A DNA stretch of 64,000 nt from DASRWI01 sp035654655. GTDB lineage: Bacteria > Bacteroidota > Ignavibacteria > Ignavibacteriales > Ignavibacteriaceae. Below the pieces are notes generated by a model. It had not been told where the DNA came from. It was given only the letters and a program-made list of their open reading frames with translations, and made no database searches. Of the stretch, positions 9,381 to 18,454 are shown in pieces (position 1 is the first letter of the stretch; every line of letters begins with the position of its first letter). The position numbers were made by a program, and so were the translations under genes. The stretch spans positions 1 through 64,000 of the forward strand of contig DASRWI010000017.1 in the NCBI GenBank assembly GCA_035654655.1, read 5' to 3'.

Positions 9381-9884
9381 ATGAAGTTAGTAATATTATT
9401 TTTATTCGCCTTTTTATTTATCTCGTGTAATAGTAATAATAAAGGTAGGGATTATTCCTATAAATCAAATGGATTAATTTATAAAAAAGGAACTAATGAA
9501 TTATATACAGGGAAAATTATTGATACATTGAATGTTATAATTGAATTTGAAGTTGTAAAAGGTAAGAAAAATGGAAAATTTAAAACAACTTATCTAAATG
9601 GAAATACAGAACAAGTTGGTCTAATAAAAAACAACAGCAATGAAGGTGAATGGAAATATTATTATCCTGATGGGAAAATTGAAAGTATCGGTTTGTTTAA
9701 AAAAAATAGACCAAATGGTTTATGGACAAGTTATTTTGATAATGGCAAAATAAAAAGCAATGGTAGATATAAACTTGGAATGGAAGACGGGTTTTGGAAA
9801 CATTATGATAAAAATGGGAAGTTAATTGAATATTACTACTATAAAAATGGGTTAATGATAAATCTTATTTTTAAGGTTGGTTAG
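9381..9884 (+). CDS. lipoprotein with MORN-like repeats
   Basis: The 167-residue product has a lipoprotein signal peptide ending FISC (Cys16), so it should be lipid-anchored. About five degenerate repeats of ~23 residues follow with the pattern nGk.....yyynGkie..G.y (for example EGEWKYYYPDGKIESIG, DGFWKHYDKNGKLIE). This is the MORN-variant repeat found in the group often annotated as YwqK-family antitoxin. That label comes from one system and no toxin gene is nearby, so I treat it as a repeat lipoprotein of unknown role. It converges with the next gene and overlaps its end by 14 nt. Confidence 0.7.
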   Translation: MKLVILFLFAFLFISCNSNNKGRDYSYKSNGLIYKKGTNELYTGKIIDTLNVIIEFEVVKGKKNGKFKTTYLNGNTEQVGLIKNNSNEGEWKYYYPDGKIESIGLFKKNRPNGLWTSYFDNGKIKSNGRYKLGMEDGFWKHYDKNGKLIEYYYYKNGLMINLIFKVG

Positions 9885-10251
9885 TAGTAGTTTCAAAATC
9901 ATATTTAATGTCATCTAAGTCATACTTATAATTTAAATCTCTTACTATGAACGAATTGGTCCTGAAATTAATACTTTCATCAGGAGACAACCTGGGTATA
10001 TATGTTGATACGGTATCAATACCAATAACATAAGTAAGAATGATATTGGTTAGATATTTCTTACTTATGTTATTCAAACGTCCTTCTATGTATGCAGATT
10101 TTTCTGAAGAATAACTAAAATCATCCGAGCTAAAGCTTGTGCTGCTCGTATAAACAAGATGATCTTTTACTTCAATATTATTTTCTTTTACAAAATTGAA
10201 ATAGATATAAGTCGTAAAAGCAATAAAAATAAAAAACAATAGAGTTTTCAT
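9871..10251 (-). CDS. small membrane-anchored protein, FxLYD-like beta domain
   Basis: A 126-residue product with an N-terminal hydrophobic segment (MKTLLFFIFIAFTTYIYFNF) that acts as an anchor or an uncleaved signal. The region EGRLNNISKKYLTNIILTYV resembles the FxLYD/DUF3426-type domain (a compact extracytoplasmic beta-sandwich), but the match is by eye and weak. It begins 10 nt after the Ig-like lipoprotein gene and has the same strand, so it may be the last gene of the filament operon or a neighbour read through from it. Function unknown. Confidence 0.6.
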   Translation of the reverse strand: MKTLLFFIFIAFTTYIYFNFVKENNIEVKDHLVYTSSTSFSSDDFSYSSEKSAYIEGRLNNISKKYLTNIILTYVIGIDTVSTYIPRLSPDESINFRTNSFIVRDLNYKYDLDDIKYDFETTTNQP

Positions 10252-10261
10252 CGTTCATTAT

Positions 10262-11656
10262 TTATCTTGATATCCCTGATAATGTATATTCACTATCACC
10301 ATTTGGTCCACTAGTTTTAATTGATATTACAGCCCTTAGAACTTTATTTGAATCAGGTTGACTGTCATAGGCTGAAAATGAAAATGTTGTGAACGCCTTA
10401 CTCTGTGTATCAGGTAATTTAACATCAACATTACCACTGAGTTTTATATTTCCTTCAACTACTTTTACACCTATAGTTGTCCCTTCAGCAAGTGGATTAC
10501 CATTACCATCACTGACAGTATAATTAAAAAATGCTTCACTTCCATTAGCAATATCAAAAGTGGTTGGATTAACAGTAATTATTGGAGCACCTGATAAAAG
10601 TCTTACAGTACTTGTAAAAATTGAAGTCTGATTTTCATTAATTGTTGATGCTTTGACTTCAAAAAATCCCGGACCAAAAGTTGAATGATTAGGATTTGGT
10701 TGAGTAAGTAAAGTAACTGTAGATCTCCCAAGTTCATCTGTCAGATTAGAACCCTGAACTATTCCAGAGGTTGCTGAAAAATAAACAGATGTTCCTGGTC
10801 TAACCGGATTAGTATACTTGTCTCCAACAAAAGCAGTGAATGGAATTTGAAAACCTATTACTCCCCACTCAGGATAATTCAATTTTTCACAAGCAACTGC
10901 AAAATGGTTTTCATCCGGAAATCCTCCATGGATAGAAATAAGAACTGGTTTAGATCTTATTACAATTCCATTCACAGTAAACTCAGCAATAACCTGTGTT
11001 ACTCCTGCAATAGTTCCTGTATTTAAAGTTACTGCAGCACGGCCCAAGGCATTTGTTTGCACAGATGAAGGATATAAATATTCACCACCATTTGGTTTTG
11101 CACCAAAGAGAAAATTAACCACTACAGGATTATCAGAATTTATTGCAACACCACTTGAATCCAATACCTCGAAAATTATTTGGGCTGTTTCATTCGAACC
11201 ACTTTCTTTTACCCCAATACTTTGACCTGATTGAGAATACATATAAATGGATGCTGCTCCAGTTGATGAATTACCACCACCGGTACCTTGTTGTTTTAAT
11301 AATGCAATAATCGGGACATAAATTGTATCCCCCTGTCTTGCAAAAACAGAAGTTGTATCGTTAGTGTAACCTTCCTTGAATGAAATAATAGTTAATTGTT
11401 CATCGTTAGGTAATTCAAGTGCAATTGAAAATTTTCCATTTGAACCTGTAGTTGTATTTACTGAATTTTTCCCATCGGTTATTTTAATTGATGCATTGGA
11501 AATGGCATCTCCAGTAGTTGATTCAACAATCTGACCATTGATTGTAACAGAAGTTGGTGTAGAAGGATTATTTGTAGCTTCATCTACTCCAAACTCACAG
11601 CTAACAAATTTGAAAGCGAGAATTAAGATAAATAAAGGAAATAGTATTTTTTTCAT
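10262..11656 (-). CDS. lipoprotein with carboxypeptidase-regulatory and bacterial Ig-like domains
   Basis: The 464-residue product has a lipobox ending FVSC (Cys20). Next comes a CarboxypepD_reg-like domain (about 36-110; TINGQIVESTTGDAISNASI). Then come at least two Big_1/invasin-like modules (about 130-245 and 255-350) with the repeating phrase NALGRAAVTL and DELGRSTVTL, and a third module to the end. Such proteins are surface or periplasmic scaffolds and adhesins. It lies 33 nt after the secretin gene and is probably the last or next-to-last gene of the filament operon. It could be a secretin-associated lipoprotein or an adhesin; nothing in the sequence decides. Confidence 0.75.
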   Translation of the reverse strand: MKKILFPLFILILAFKFVSCEFGVDEATNNPSTPTSVTINGQIVESTTGDAISNASIKITDGKNSVNTTTGSNGKFSIALELPNDEQLTIISFKEGYTNDTTSVFARQGDTIYVPIIALLKQQGTGGGNSSTGAASIYMYSQSGQSIGVKESGSNETAQIIFEVLDSSGVAINSDNPVVVNFLFGAKPNGGEYLYPSSVQTNALGRAAVTLNTGTIAGVTQVIAEFTVNGIVIRSKPVLISIHGGFPDENHFAVACEKLNYPEWGVIGFQIPFTAFVGDKYTNPVRPGTSVYFSATSGIVQGSNLTDELGRSTVTLLTQPNPNHSTFGPGFFEVKASTINENQTSIFTSTVRLLSGAPIITVNPTTFDIANGSEAFFNYTVSDGNGNPLAEGTTIGVKVVEGNIKLSGNVDVKLPDTQSKAFTTFSFSAYDSQPDSNKVLRAVISIKTSGPNGDSEYTLSGISR

Positions 11657-11689
11657 AATTAAAATCTTTATAGTTTATTTAAAATTTTA

Positions 11690-12916
11690 TTAATCTTTTT
11701 CTTTTTCAATATATTGAGTTCTATGTCTTTTAAGCTCCTGCTCATCTTTATCTAATTTTTCTTGAATCAAATCCTGATCTTTTCTTAATACTCTTTGTTC
11801 AAGAGTTTGTAATAACTCAGCATGAAGTAAAATAATAACCTCTTTTTTCCTTACTAAATTTTGATCACTACCTGTTAAATATCTAATTCCTAATACCCAC
11901 CATGGAAGATCCTTTAAGAAAGGAATACCATTTCTTACAGTTGTTTCTTCATTAACATACAAACCACCAATTACAGTTTCTTCACCATTCAATAATAAGA
12001 CATCTGTAGTAGCAGAAGTCTTTTTTACTTCGGTTGTTAATTCAGAAGGGAAAAATGTACTTCTTTCAACACTTAATTTTAATAGAATATAGTCAATTGA
12101 ATTTTTTCTATAAACATATGGTGTGACTTCAATTATAGAACCTGCAGAATAAAATCTATCAATTATATTTCCTGAAAAATCTCTTTGCTTTATGGAAAAA
12201 TCTGAACCAATTTGAATTCTGCCATTTTGTCTGTCTCTAACAGTAATATTAGGGCTTGCAATAATTTCACCTAAATTCTCTGTTTCAAAAAATCTGAACA
12301 TTGCAGTTGCATTACCCTTCCACTTCCCAACATTAAATTCAGTTTCTGTATTAAGGTTAAACTCAGGTGGTTTACTCTGCTGTATTGTTGTATTTTGAGC
12401 TTCTGTCTTAGTTCTTAATAATGTTCCGATTGATACCCCATTTTGAGATAATAACCAGTTCCAGTCAATACCTCTTTCAATAGAATTTTCAATATCAGCT
12501 TCAAAGAAAACTGCAGAAATTTTTACTTCTCTTGCGTCAAGATCAGCAAAAACATCTTCATTCATTTTTTCTTCTTCTGTTTTATCTTTGCCTTTAATGA
12601 TTATTGAACCTTCTTTTTCTTCAAAGGTCAAATTCATAGCGTTAACAATTAAATTTAAGGCATCCATATAAGGCATTTTTTTTATTTCAATACCTATGGG
12701 AGCTGTAATGTTTGCAGTAGAAACAATGTTTTTACCTGTTACCAATTGACTAACAGAACTAAGCATTCTTACTGCCTGTTCAAAACTGGCATACTTGGAA
12801 ATTGATACAAGTTCCAGAGGATTATATTCTCCTGAAAGTTTTTTCTCTAAATCTTGTTGAGCTAAACAAGGTTGTAATAGTATTAAAATAAAAAGAGCGA
12901 TTGAAAGAAATTTCAT
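11690..12916 (-). CDS. short secretin of the GspD/PilQ superfamily
   Basis: The 408-residue product has a signal peptide (to ~19), a short secretin N-domain (about 55-115; PIGIEIKKMPYMDALNLIV) and the secretin core (about 130-370). The core includes ENLGEIIASPNITVRDRQNG and the C-terminal signature VIGGLYVNEETTVRNGIPFL followed by KDLPWW. Secretins form the outer-membrane pore of type IV pili and type II secretion. It is shorter than PilQ (~700) or GspD (~650) because it has one N-domain instead of several. The C-terminus (370-408) is a charged tail that looks like a coiled coil. It starts 1 nt after the PilO/PilP-like gene. Confidence 0.9.
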   Translation of the reverse strand: MKFLSIALFILILLQPCLAQQDLEKKLSGEYNPLELVSISKYASFEQAVRMLSSVSQLVTGKNIVSTANITAPIGIEIKKMPYMDALNLIVNAMNLTFEEKEGSIIIKGKDKTEEEKMNEDVFADLDAREVKISAVFFEADIENSIERGIDWNWLLSQNGVSIGTLLRTKTEAQNTTIQQSKPPEFNLNTETEFNVGKWKGNATAMFRFFETENLGEIIASPNITVRDRQNGRIQIGSDFSIKQRDFSGNIIDRFYSAGSIIEVTPYVYRKNSIDYILLKLSVERSTFFPSELTTEVKKTSATTDVLLLNGEETVIGGLYVNEETTVRNGIPFLKDLPWWVLGIRYLTGSDQNLVRKKEVIILLHAELLQTLEQRVLRKDQDLIQEKLDKDEQELKRHRTQYIEKEKD

Positions 12917-12917
12917 T

Positions 12918-13808
12918 TTATTTGCCTTCTTTTTTATTATTCTTCCCTATGGTTAAAGTTATATATTCTACTAATCCACCTCTGTTAAGTACAAAGGTTA
13001 CAGATTCTTTTTCATAATCAATTTTCATTAAGTAACCTAAATAAACTGGATCTCCTTCAGACATCAATGTTGTATTTCCTGAAGCATCAGTTATAAAGGC
13101 TCCTTGAGGAACTAAGGATAACAATGTTGCATCCTGTATATCGGGGAGATTGGCAGTATTAGGACTTATTTCATTTCTTACTAATGGATAAAATGCATCG
13201 TGCATTGTTGAAATTCCCAAATTATTTTCAACAAAGTTTACAGCAGCATATTGATCATTAGAAGAAAAATATACTTTAACTTCAATTTCGAACTTAGTTA
13301 AATACTTAGGTTCTCCTTTTGAACTTACTGATATTGTATTGCCAAAATCTGCTTTTTGAACTTTCTTTAATTCTTTACTATGTTCGATGGCATAGATAAG
13401 TCCATAAACATTCTCAAATTCTCCATTACCTGATACTTTATATAGATAGTAGTTAAAACCACTTTCCACACCGGTACTTAGAAATTCTGTATTGGTATAT
13501 GAAGTTAGACCATAATCTCTGCTGTAAGAATCAATAAAATTAAAAAACCTGGATTGAGTTATGCTTTTTGGAATAACAAACCTGTCTGAAAAAAGGAGAG
13601 AATCTACAGATTTAACTTTTAATTCAAGTTCACTCAATTGAGCTTTTAGTGAACCAATACTGGAATAACTTGCTTTTAAGCTGTTTATTTTTTCCTGTTT
13701 TTTATTTATGTCTTTCTTTTGAAATGCAAAAGAATAAATAGCTCCCGCTGCAGTGATAACTGCAAATACTACAATGAGTATTATTAAGTTTTTCTTTTTA
13801 CGATTCAT
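12918..13808 (-). CDS. inner-membrane alignment-complex protein, PilO-like with a PilP-like C-terminal region
   Basis: The 296-residue protein has one N-terminal transmembrane helix (about 7-28), a coiled-coil stretch (30-70; KQEKINSLKASY, LSELELKVKSVDSLL) and a ferredoxin-like region (about 80-180) as in PilO or GspM. The last ~70 residues (LVPQGAFITDASGNTTLMSE, GDPVYLGYLMKIDYEKESV) look like the beta domain of PilP, which docks on the secretin. A PilO-PilP merger would explain why no separate PilP gene is present. Its start overlaps the stop of the PilM-PilN gene by 4 nt (13805-13808). Assignment rests on context plus topology. Confidence 0.65.
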   Translation of the reverse strand: MNRKKKNLIILIVVFAVITAAGAIYSFAFQKKDINKKQEKINSLKASYSSIGSLKAQLSELELKVKSVDSLLFSDRFVIPKSITQSRFFNFIDSYSRDYGLTSYTNTEFLSTGVESGFNYYLYKVSGNGEFENVYGLIYAIEHSKELKKVQKADFGNTISVSSKGEPKYLTKFEIEVKVYFSSNDQYAAVNFVENNLGISTMHDAFYPLVRNEISPNTANLPDIQDATLLSLVPQGAFITDASGNTTLMSEGDPVYLGYLMKIDYEKESVTFVLNRGGLVEYITLTIGKNNKKEGK

Positions 13809-15298
13809 AATCCACCCTTCATAATATTACCAGCGTTAATAGTAAATTTGTAAACTTTTGTATCACGTATAGGTTCGTAAGCTACATTTTGGAGCAATGA
13901 ACCTGGATAAGAATCAGATAATTCCTTAGCAACTAATCTTGAAAAAGTATACCCTTGAAGGTCCAAATTTTTATTTAGATCAATGGATATTTTACTCATC
14001 CAAATATTACCTCTTCTATCAGTAAAGTCAGATAGTTTGAATAATTGCTGTGATAATATCCCTGTACCTATTGCAAGATTATTTAAAACATTTTTAGTTC
14101 TATCAACATTTGAAATTTTATTTTGATAACTTTTTATTTTTTCTACAACTTCTTTATTCTGCGCTTCTATTAATAATAATTTACTTAGTTCCTGAGTTTT
14201 AGCTTTATTCTCTTTAAAATTATTATAAATCATATTGCCAAAAAGGAATCCGGAAATGACTAATAATGCCATCATAAGATAACCTTCCCATCCCATAACA
14301 AATCTTTTTTGCTCTGATTTGACATAATCCGGAAGAAGGTTAACACTTTCATACTTTTTACTTAATTCACCAAAATGTTCCTGAGCAACTGCAATTGGAA
14401 CACTAAAGCCAAGTAGAGAAGTGAATGAATCAGCAGATTCAACTTCGACATCGTCTATTAACAATCTTTTTACTTTACTTCTTGGATATGCATCCATTAT
14501 AACTGACAATAAGTCGTCTGAATCATCTTCTCCGCAAACAATCATATTATCTATGTTGCTTAATGAACCACGTTCCATCTCAAGAAGTATTTTAGAAACA
14601 AGGACATTATGAGCATTAAAACTATTTTTACCAACTGCCAAAGTTGTACCAATGTGAAGTAATTTTTCACCTTTAAGAAATATTATTTTAGAATATTCTT
14701 TACCTACATATAGAATGAGAGTTACTTCTTCAGCACCGAATCCATATTTTCGAGCAACATAATGTGCAAGGGAAATTTCTGCTGTTTTTACTGCAGGAAT
14801 TTTTAAATATCTCTTGTTATTTAATCTTGCTAAGGAATCAATAGCTTGCAAATAATTACTTTTTCCCGAGGTATATACAGCAAGTCTTGTTTCATCATAA
14901 AGATTGACAAAACCAATTGTTCTATCAAGTTTACCTTTTGCATTAAGATGTAAATTAGCTAATTCTTTTTCATTGGCGATTTTTTGAAAATAAACTGCAG
15001 GTTCAGAAAGAATAGGGATAAAATGAATTTTACTTACATCTTCTCCAATAAAAAATTCATTTAATTTTTGAAGATAAGTTTTATTGAACCCTGAATTTTC
15101 ATCAGCATTATAACTATAAATTTCTTTTTTCTTCGTTCCGCCATTACCTTTATTGTCCATGGCTAAGGATTGTTCAGTAAATGCTAATGACATATCAATT
15201 GATTCTGCCTTCAGAATTTTTACTCTTTCCTTATCCCTTGTAAGTAATGCTATCTTACTATCATTACCTTCAAAATAAATACATGCTATCTTATTCAT
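13805..15298 (-). CDS. PilM-PilN fusion (GspL-like) assembly platform protein
   Basis: The 497-residue product joins two proteins that are separate in most type IV pilus systems. Residues 1 to ~305 have an actin-like ATPase layout as in PilM (ASKHA fold; LILYVGKEYSKIIFLKGEKL resembles the phosphate-2 region). Next comes the PilN hallmark SVNLLPDYVK (319-328), one transmembrane helix (about 335-357), a coiled coil and a PilN-like periplasmic domain (to 497). The same topology occurs in GspL of type II secretion. Overlaps of 4 nt on both sides (15295-15298 and 13805-13808) show tight coupling. The fusion is directly seen; the name by homology is inferred. Confidence 0.75.
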   Translation of the reverse strand: MNKIACIYFEGNDSKIALLTRDKERVKILKAESIDMSLAFTEQSLAMDNKGNGGTKKKEIYSYNADENSGFNKTYLQKLNEFFIGEDVSKIHFIPILSEPAVYFQKIANEKELANLHLNAKGKLDRTIGFVNLYDETRLAVYTSGKSNYLQAIDSLARLNNKRYLKIPAVKTAEISLAHYVARKYGFGAEEVTLILYVGKEYSKIIFLKGEKLLHIGTTLAVGKNSFNAHNVLVSKILLEMERGSLSNIDNMIVCGEDDSDDLLSVIMDAYPRSKVKRLLIDDVEVESADSFTSLLGFSVPIAVAQEHFGELSKKYESVNLLPDYVKSEQKRFVMGWEGYLMMALLVISGFLFGNMIYNNFKENKAKTQELSKLLLIEAQNKEVVEKIKSYQNKISNVDRTKNVLNNLAIGTGILSQQLFKLSDFTDRRGNIWMSKISIDLNKNLDLQGYTFSRLVAKELSDSYPGSLLQNVAYEPIRDTKVYKFTINAGNIMKGGL

Positions 15299-16593
15299 GC
15301 TGAAGCTCCTATTATTTGCTTAAACAATTCTTTATTATTTGCATTTTGTAACGCTACATCAAGCGATATTTTTCTTTCCAGATATAGTCTCTTTAAATCC
15401 TGTTCCATCGTAATCATTCCCATTGTTGAGGATTGATTAATCATCATATAAATTTCACTGGTATTATTGTTTTTAATTGCAGCTCTGATGTTAGGGTTAA
15501 CTATTAAAACTTCTTTAGCTAAAATTAATTTTCCATCTAATCCAGGTACAAGCTTTTGAGATATGACTGCCGTTAAAACATCAGCAAGACGATAACGAAC
15601 TCTTTCCTGCTCACTTTGATGTACTTCAGCAACAATTCTATCTAAAGATTCTACAGCTGAAGATGTATGCAAAGTCGAAAATACTTTATGACCGGTATCA
15701 GTAACCTCGAGTGCCGCAACTATTGTGGCGGGGTCTCTCATTTCACCAATAACCATAATGTCCAGATCTTGTCTTAATGCTTGAACAACACCTTCGTGAA
15801 ATGACCTTACATCTCTTCCAACTTCTCTTTGACGAATCAAACAATGACGAGAACGATGAACATATTCCAATGGAGAAGCAATTGTAGTTATGTGAGCATT
15901 TGAATTATCATTATGCCAATCTATAATTGCATCAAGAGTTGTTGATTTACCTGAACCTGTAATACCTGTTACTAATATTAAACCTTGTTTTATGTAGTTG
16001 TATGATAGGACTTTCAATGCATTAGAATGAAATTCAAGTTCATCTATTGTTCTTAATGTTGGCACAATAGAACGCATATTCATTGCAAGGCAATCAACGT
16101 CAAAATATGCATCACCTCTAAAACGAATTTCACTAAATTCTCCGCTCTTCCTGGCATAAACATTATGAGCATACTCAAGGGTATAAGAAAAATCCAAATT
16201 CCTTACTTCTTCAAGAATTCCTTTTTGCTTTTCGTTCAGAATACAAAGAATAAGTAAAGCAGCTTCATCGTGATTAAATTTAGGAAGTTCTTTCAAAGGT
16301 TGCTTTTTACTAAATACTCTTATCCATACAAATCCTTCTGAACCATATCCTCCCAATTCAATATCAGAAGCTTCCCTATCTACCATAATTTTGAGAAGAT
16401 TATTAAAAACCTGGACTATCAGATATCTATCTTCTGAATTTATATTTTTAATATTTTCTGATAACCAAGAAACCCTATCTGGTCCTAAAAGATGTCTTGG
16501 AATTGAAGATACAATCCTCTTTATCACTATTTCAGATTCAGATGGAATTACACCAATCTGGCTATTACTGTTGGTCGTATTTACTTTAAGCAT
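15295..16593 (-). CDS. PilT-like secretion/retraction ATPase with altered Asp box
   Basis: The 432-residue protein has Walker A GITGSGKST (about 209-217), Walker B LDIMVIGEMRD (~277-287), a His box STLHTSSAVESLDRIV (about 304-320) and the PilT-type ending SSTMGMITMEQDLKRLYLER. The last pattern (GM.T.eq.L..L) is typical of retraction ATPases. It is longer than PilT (~345) because of an N-terminal extension of ~85 residues. The usual Asp box TIEDPIE reads TIASPLE (about 238-244), so the E-D pair is lost although the second Glu stays. This could weaken catalysis or mark a specialised branch. It overlaps the PilM-PilN gene by 4 nt and lies 22 nt after the PilB-like gene. Confidence 0.85.
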   Translation of the reverse strand: MLKVNTTNSNSQIGVIPSESEIVIKRIVSSIPRHLLGPDRVSWLSENIKNINSEDRYLIVQVFNNLLKIMVDREASDIELGGYGSEGFVWIRVFSKKQPLKELPKFNHDEAALLILCILNEKQKGILEEVRNLDFSYTLEYAHNVYARKSGEFSEIRFRGDAYFDVDCLAMNMRSIVPTLRTIDELEFHSNALKVLSYNYIKQGLILVTGITGSGKSTTLDAIIDWHNDNSNAHITTIASPLEYVHRSRHCLIRQREVGRDVRSFHEGVVQALRQDLDIMVIGEMRDPATIVAALEVTDTGHKVFSTLHTSSAVESLDRIVAEVHQSEQERVRYRLADVLTAVISQKLVPGLDGKLILAKEVLIVNPNIRAAIKNNNTSEIYMMINQSSTMGMITMEQDLKRLYLERKISLDVALQNANNKELFKQIIGASA

Positions 16594-16615
16594 TTTATAT
16601 TTTTAATAATTTTTA

Positions 16616-18454
16616 TTATTCAGTTGTATTCGATAGTACTTCTTCAAACGAGGTCAATCCCATCTTAACTCTTTCAAATCCGGATTCTCTTAAGGTAAGC
16701 ATTCCATCTTTTTTAGCAGCAACTCTTATAGCCTCTTCATCAATTTTATCACCAGCATCAAAAATTATTTGACTGATTTCTTTATTAAAATAAAGTGTTT
16801 CGTGAACTGCAATTCTACCACTAAAGCCGGTAAAACCACATCTTTCACAACCATTAGGTTCAAACACTTCAACACCTTTCCAATCAACAGGATTTAATTT
16901 CAATTTTGTAAGAAAATGTTCATCAATATTATGTACTTTTTTACATTTGTTACATAACTTTCTTACTAGTCTCTGAGCAACTATTACATTTATAGAATAT
17001 GCAAGTAAGAAAGGTTCAATCCCCATTTTATAAAGTCTTGCAACAACACTTGGAGCATCATTTGTATGCAAAGTTGTGAAGGTTAAATGTCCCGTATTAG
17101 CAAGCTTGATTGCTATATCAGCTGTTTCTCTATCTCTTACTTCACCAACTAAAACAATATCAGGGTCATGTCTTAAAATGGATCTAATAGCTTGGTCAAA
17201 CCCCATTTTGTGCCCTAATTTAATTTGACGGGCACCTTTTATAATATATTCAATCGGGTCTTCAACAGTTAATACATTCAAAGAAGGGTCCATTACGTGA
17301 TGAAGAGCTGCAATAATAGTAGTACTTTTACCACATCCAGTTGGACCAGTTAAAATAACCATTCCCTGAGGTCTGCTAATTGCTTTTTCAAAACAAGACC
17401 TGGCATAACCAATTAAACCTAATTCATTTAAATCAGAAATTACTTTTCTATCATCAAGAATTCTAATTACTATACTTTCAAATTTATTTTTTATTTCCGA
17501 GCCGGCAATAGGAAGAATAGATACTCTAAAACGAATTATATGTCCATCAACTTCTCTTTGGATAAATCCGTCCTGCCCAGTTTCTCTCTCAAATCTGTCA
17601 AGTCCTCTTGACCTATCTTTAACAACAGCTATAATAGCTTCAGGGAGCGTATTATCCTGCTTTAACCAAAGGTTTAATCTTCCATCAATTCTAAAGCTAA
17701 TATTAGTTTCTCTACTATTTAAAGGAGTTATATGAATATCACTTGCTCCTTTTCTTACACCTTCAACAAGAGCACCTTCAAATAAATTTATCAGGGCACT
17801 TTTATTTATTTCAACTTCAAGTAAACCCTCATCAATATTTGTTTCTTCTCTTGAATCCTTATATTCATATTCTTCTTCTATAATCTTCTTTAAGAATTCA
17901 TTTTCAGGTTGAATTACCTGGTCAATTATTTGTTTATATTTTTCAAGAGGTAAGTAAACAATATCATAGCTCTTAGCATTCATACTATAAGCTATTTTTG
18001 AGATATCTTTTATGGTTGGATCAACTGCAGCAAATATTAATTTGTCTTTTATTTGGGAATCATATTTAACAGGCAATATTCTTAATGTAAGAAGCTGCTT
18101 TTTTATTTCCTTATTAACTTTTTCTAAAAGTTTTTTTATTGCAGCGACCTGTATTGAATTAGGATTGTCGGCATCAATATCAAAAATTTTGAATGCAAAT
18201 AATTCCGCAACTTCTCTATAAATTAAATCATGGTCGAATTGAAAATCCTGAACAAGGATTTGAGCTAAATTTCTAGCTGTATTTTTATTATCCTTTGAAT
18301 TGGTATTTTCATTCCACTTAGTCAATAAAGCTTTCTTCAAAGTACTAAGGTCGACTATTTCTTTTCGTAAAAGATTGTAGCCTAATCTATTCGAAACATC
18401 ATTATCAAGTTCGTATAGATTTTCTTTATTTTCTTTTCCAATCATGGTTGTCAT
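16616..18454 (-). CDS. type II/IV secretion assembly ATPase (GspE/PilB family)
   Basis: The 612-residue protein has an N-terminal MshEN/T2SSE-N-like region (about 20-190) and the full ATPase core. The core shows Walker A GPTGCGKST (~370-378), Asp box TVEDPIEY (~396-403), Walker B DPDIVLVGEVRD (~430) and His box TTLHTNDAPSVVARL. A zinc-binding CNKC/CERC pair (~520 and ~563) sits near the C-terminus, as in PilB and GspE. It powers extension of a pilus or pseudopilus from the inner membrane. The start overlaps the stop of the GspF gene by 4 nt (18451-18454). Together with the PilT-like ATPase this gives an extension/retraction pair, which favours a pilus over type II secretion. Confidence 0.93.
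   Translation of the reverse strand: MTTMIGKENKENLYELDNDVSNRLGYNLLRKEIVDLSTLKKALLTKWNENTNSKDNKNTARNLAQILVQDFQFDHDLIYREVAELFAFKIFDIDADNPNSIQVAAIKKLLEKVNKEIKKQLLTLRILPVKYDSQIKDKLIFAAVDPTIKDISKIAYSMNAKSYDIVYLPLEKYKQIIDQVIQPENEFLKKIIEEEYEYKDSREETNIDEGLLEVEINKSALINLFEGALVEGVRKGASDIHITPLNSRETNISFRIDGRLNLWLKQDNTLPEAIIAVVKDRSRGLDRFERETGQDGFIQREVDGHIIRFRVSILPIAGSEIKNKFESIVIRILDDRKVISDLNELGLIGYARSCFEKAISRPQGMVILTGPTGCGKSTTIIAALHHVMDPSLNVLTVEDPIEYIIKGARQIKLGHKMGFDQAIRSILRHDPDIVLVGEVRDRETADIAIKLANTGHLTFTTLHTNDAPSVVARLYKMGIEPFLLAYSINVIVAQRLVRKLCNKCKKVHNIDEHFLTKLKLNPVDWKGVEVFEPNGCERCGFTGFSGRIAVHETLYFNKEISQIIFDAGDKIDEEAIRVAAKKDGMLTLRESGFERVKMGLTSFEEVLSNTTE

Noticed and set aside
9381..9884. Toxin-antitoxin system suggested by the YwqK-like repeats
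   Set aside because: No toxin-like gene is adjacent, and the neighbour is a convergent anchored protein with no toxin fold.
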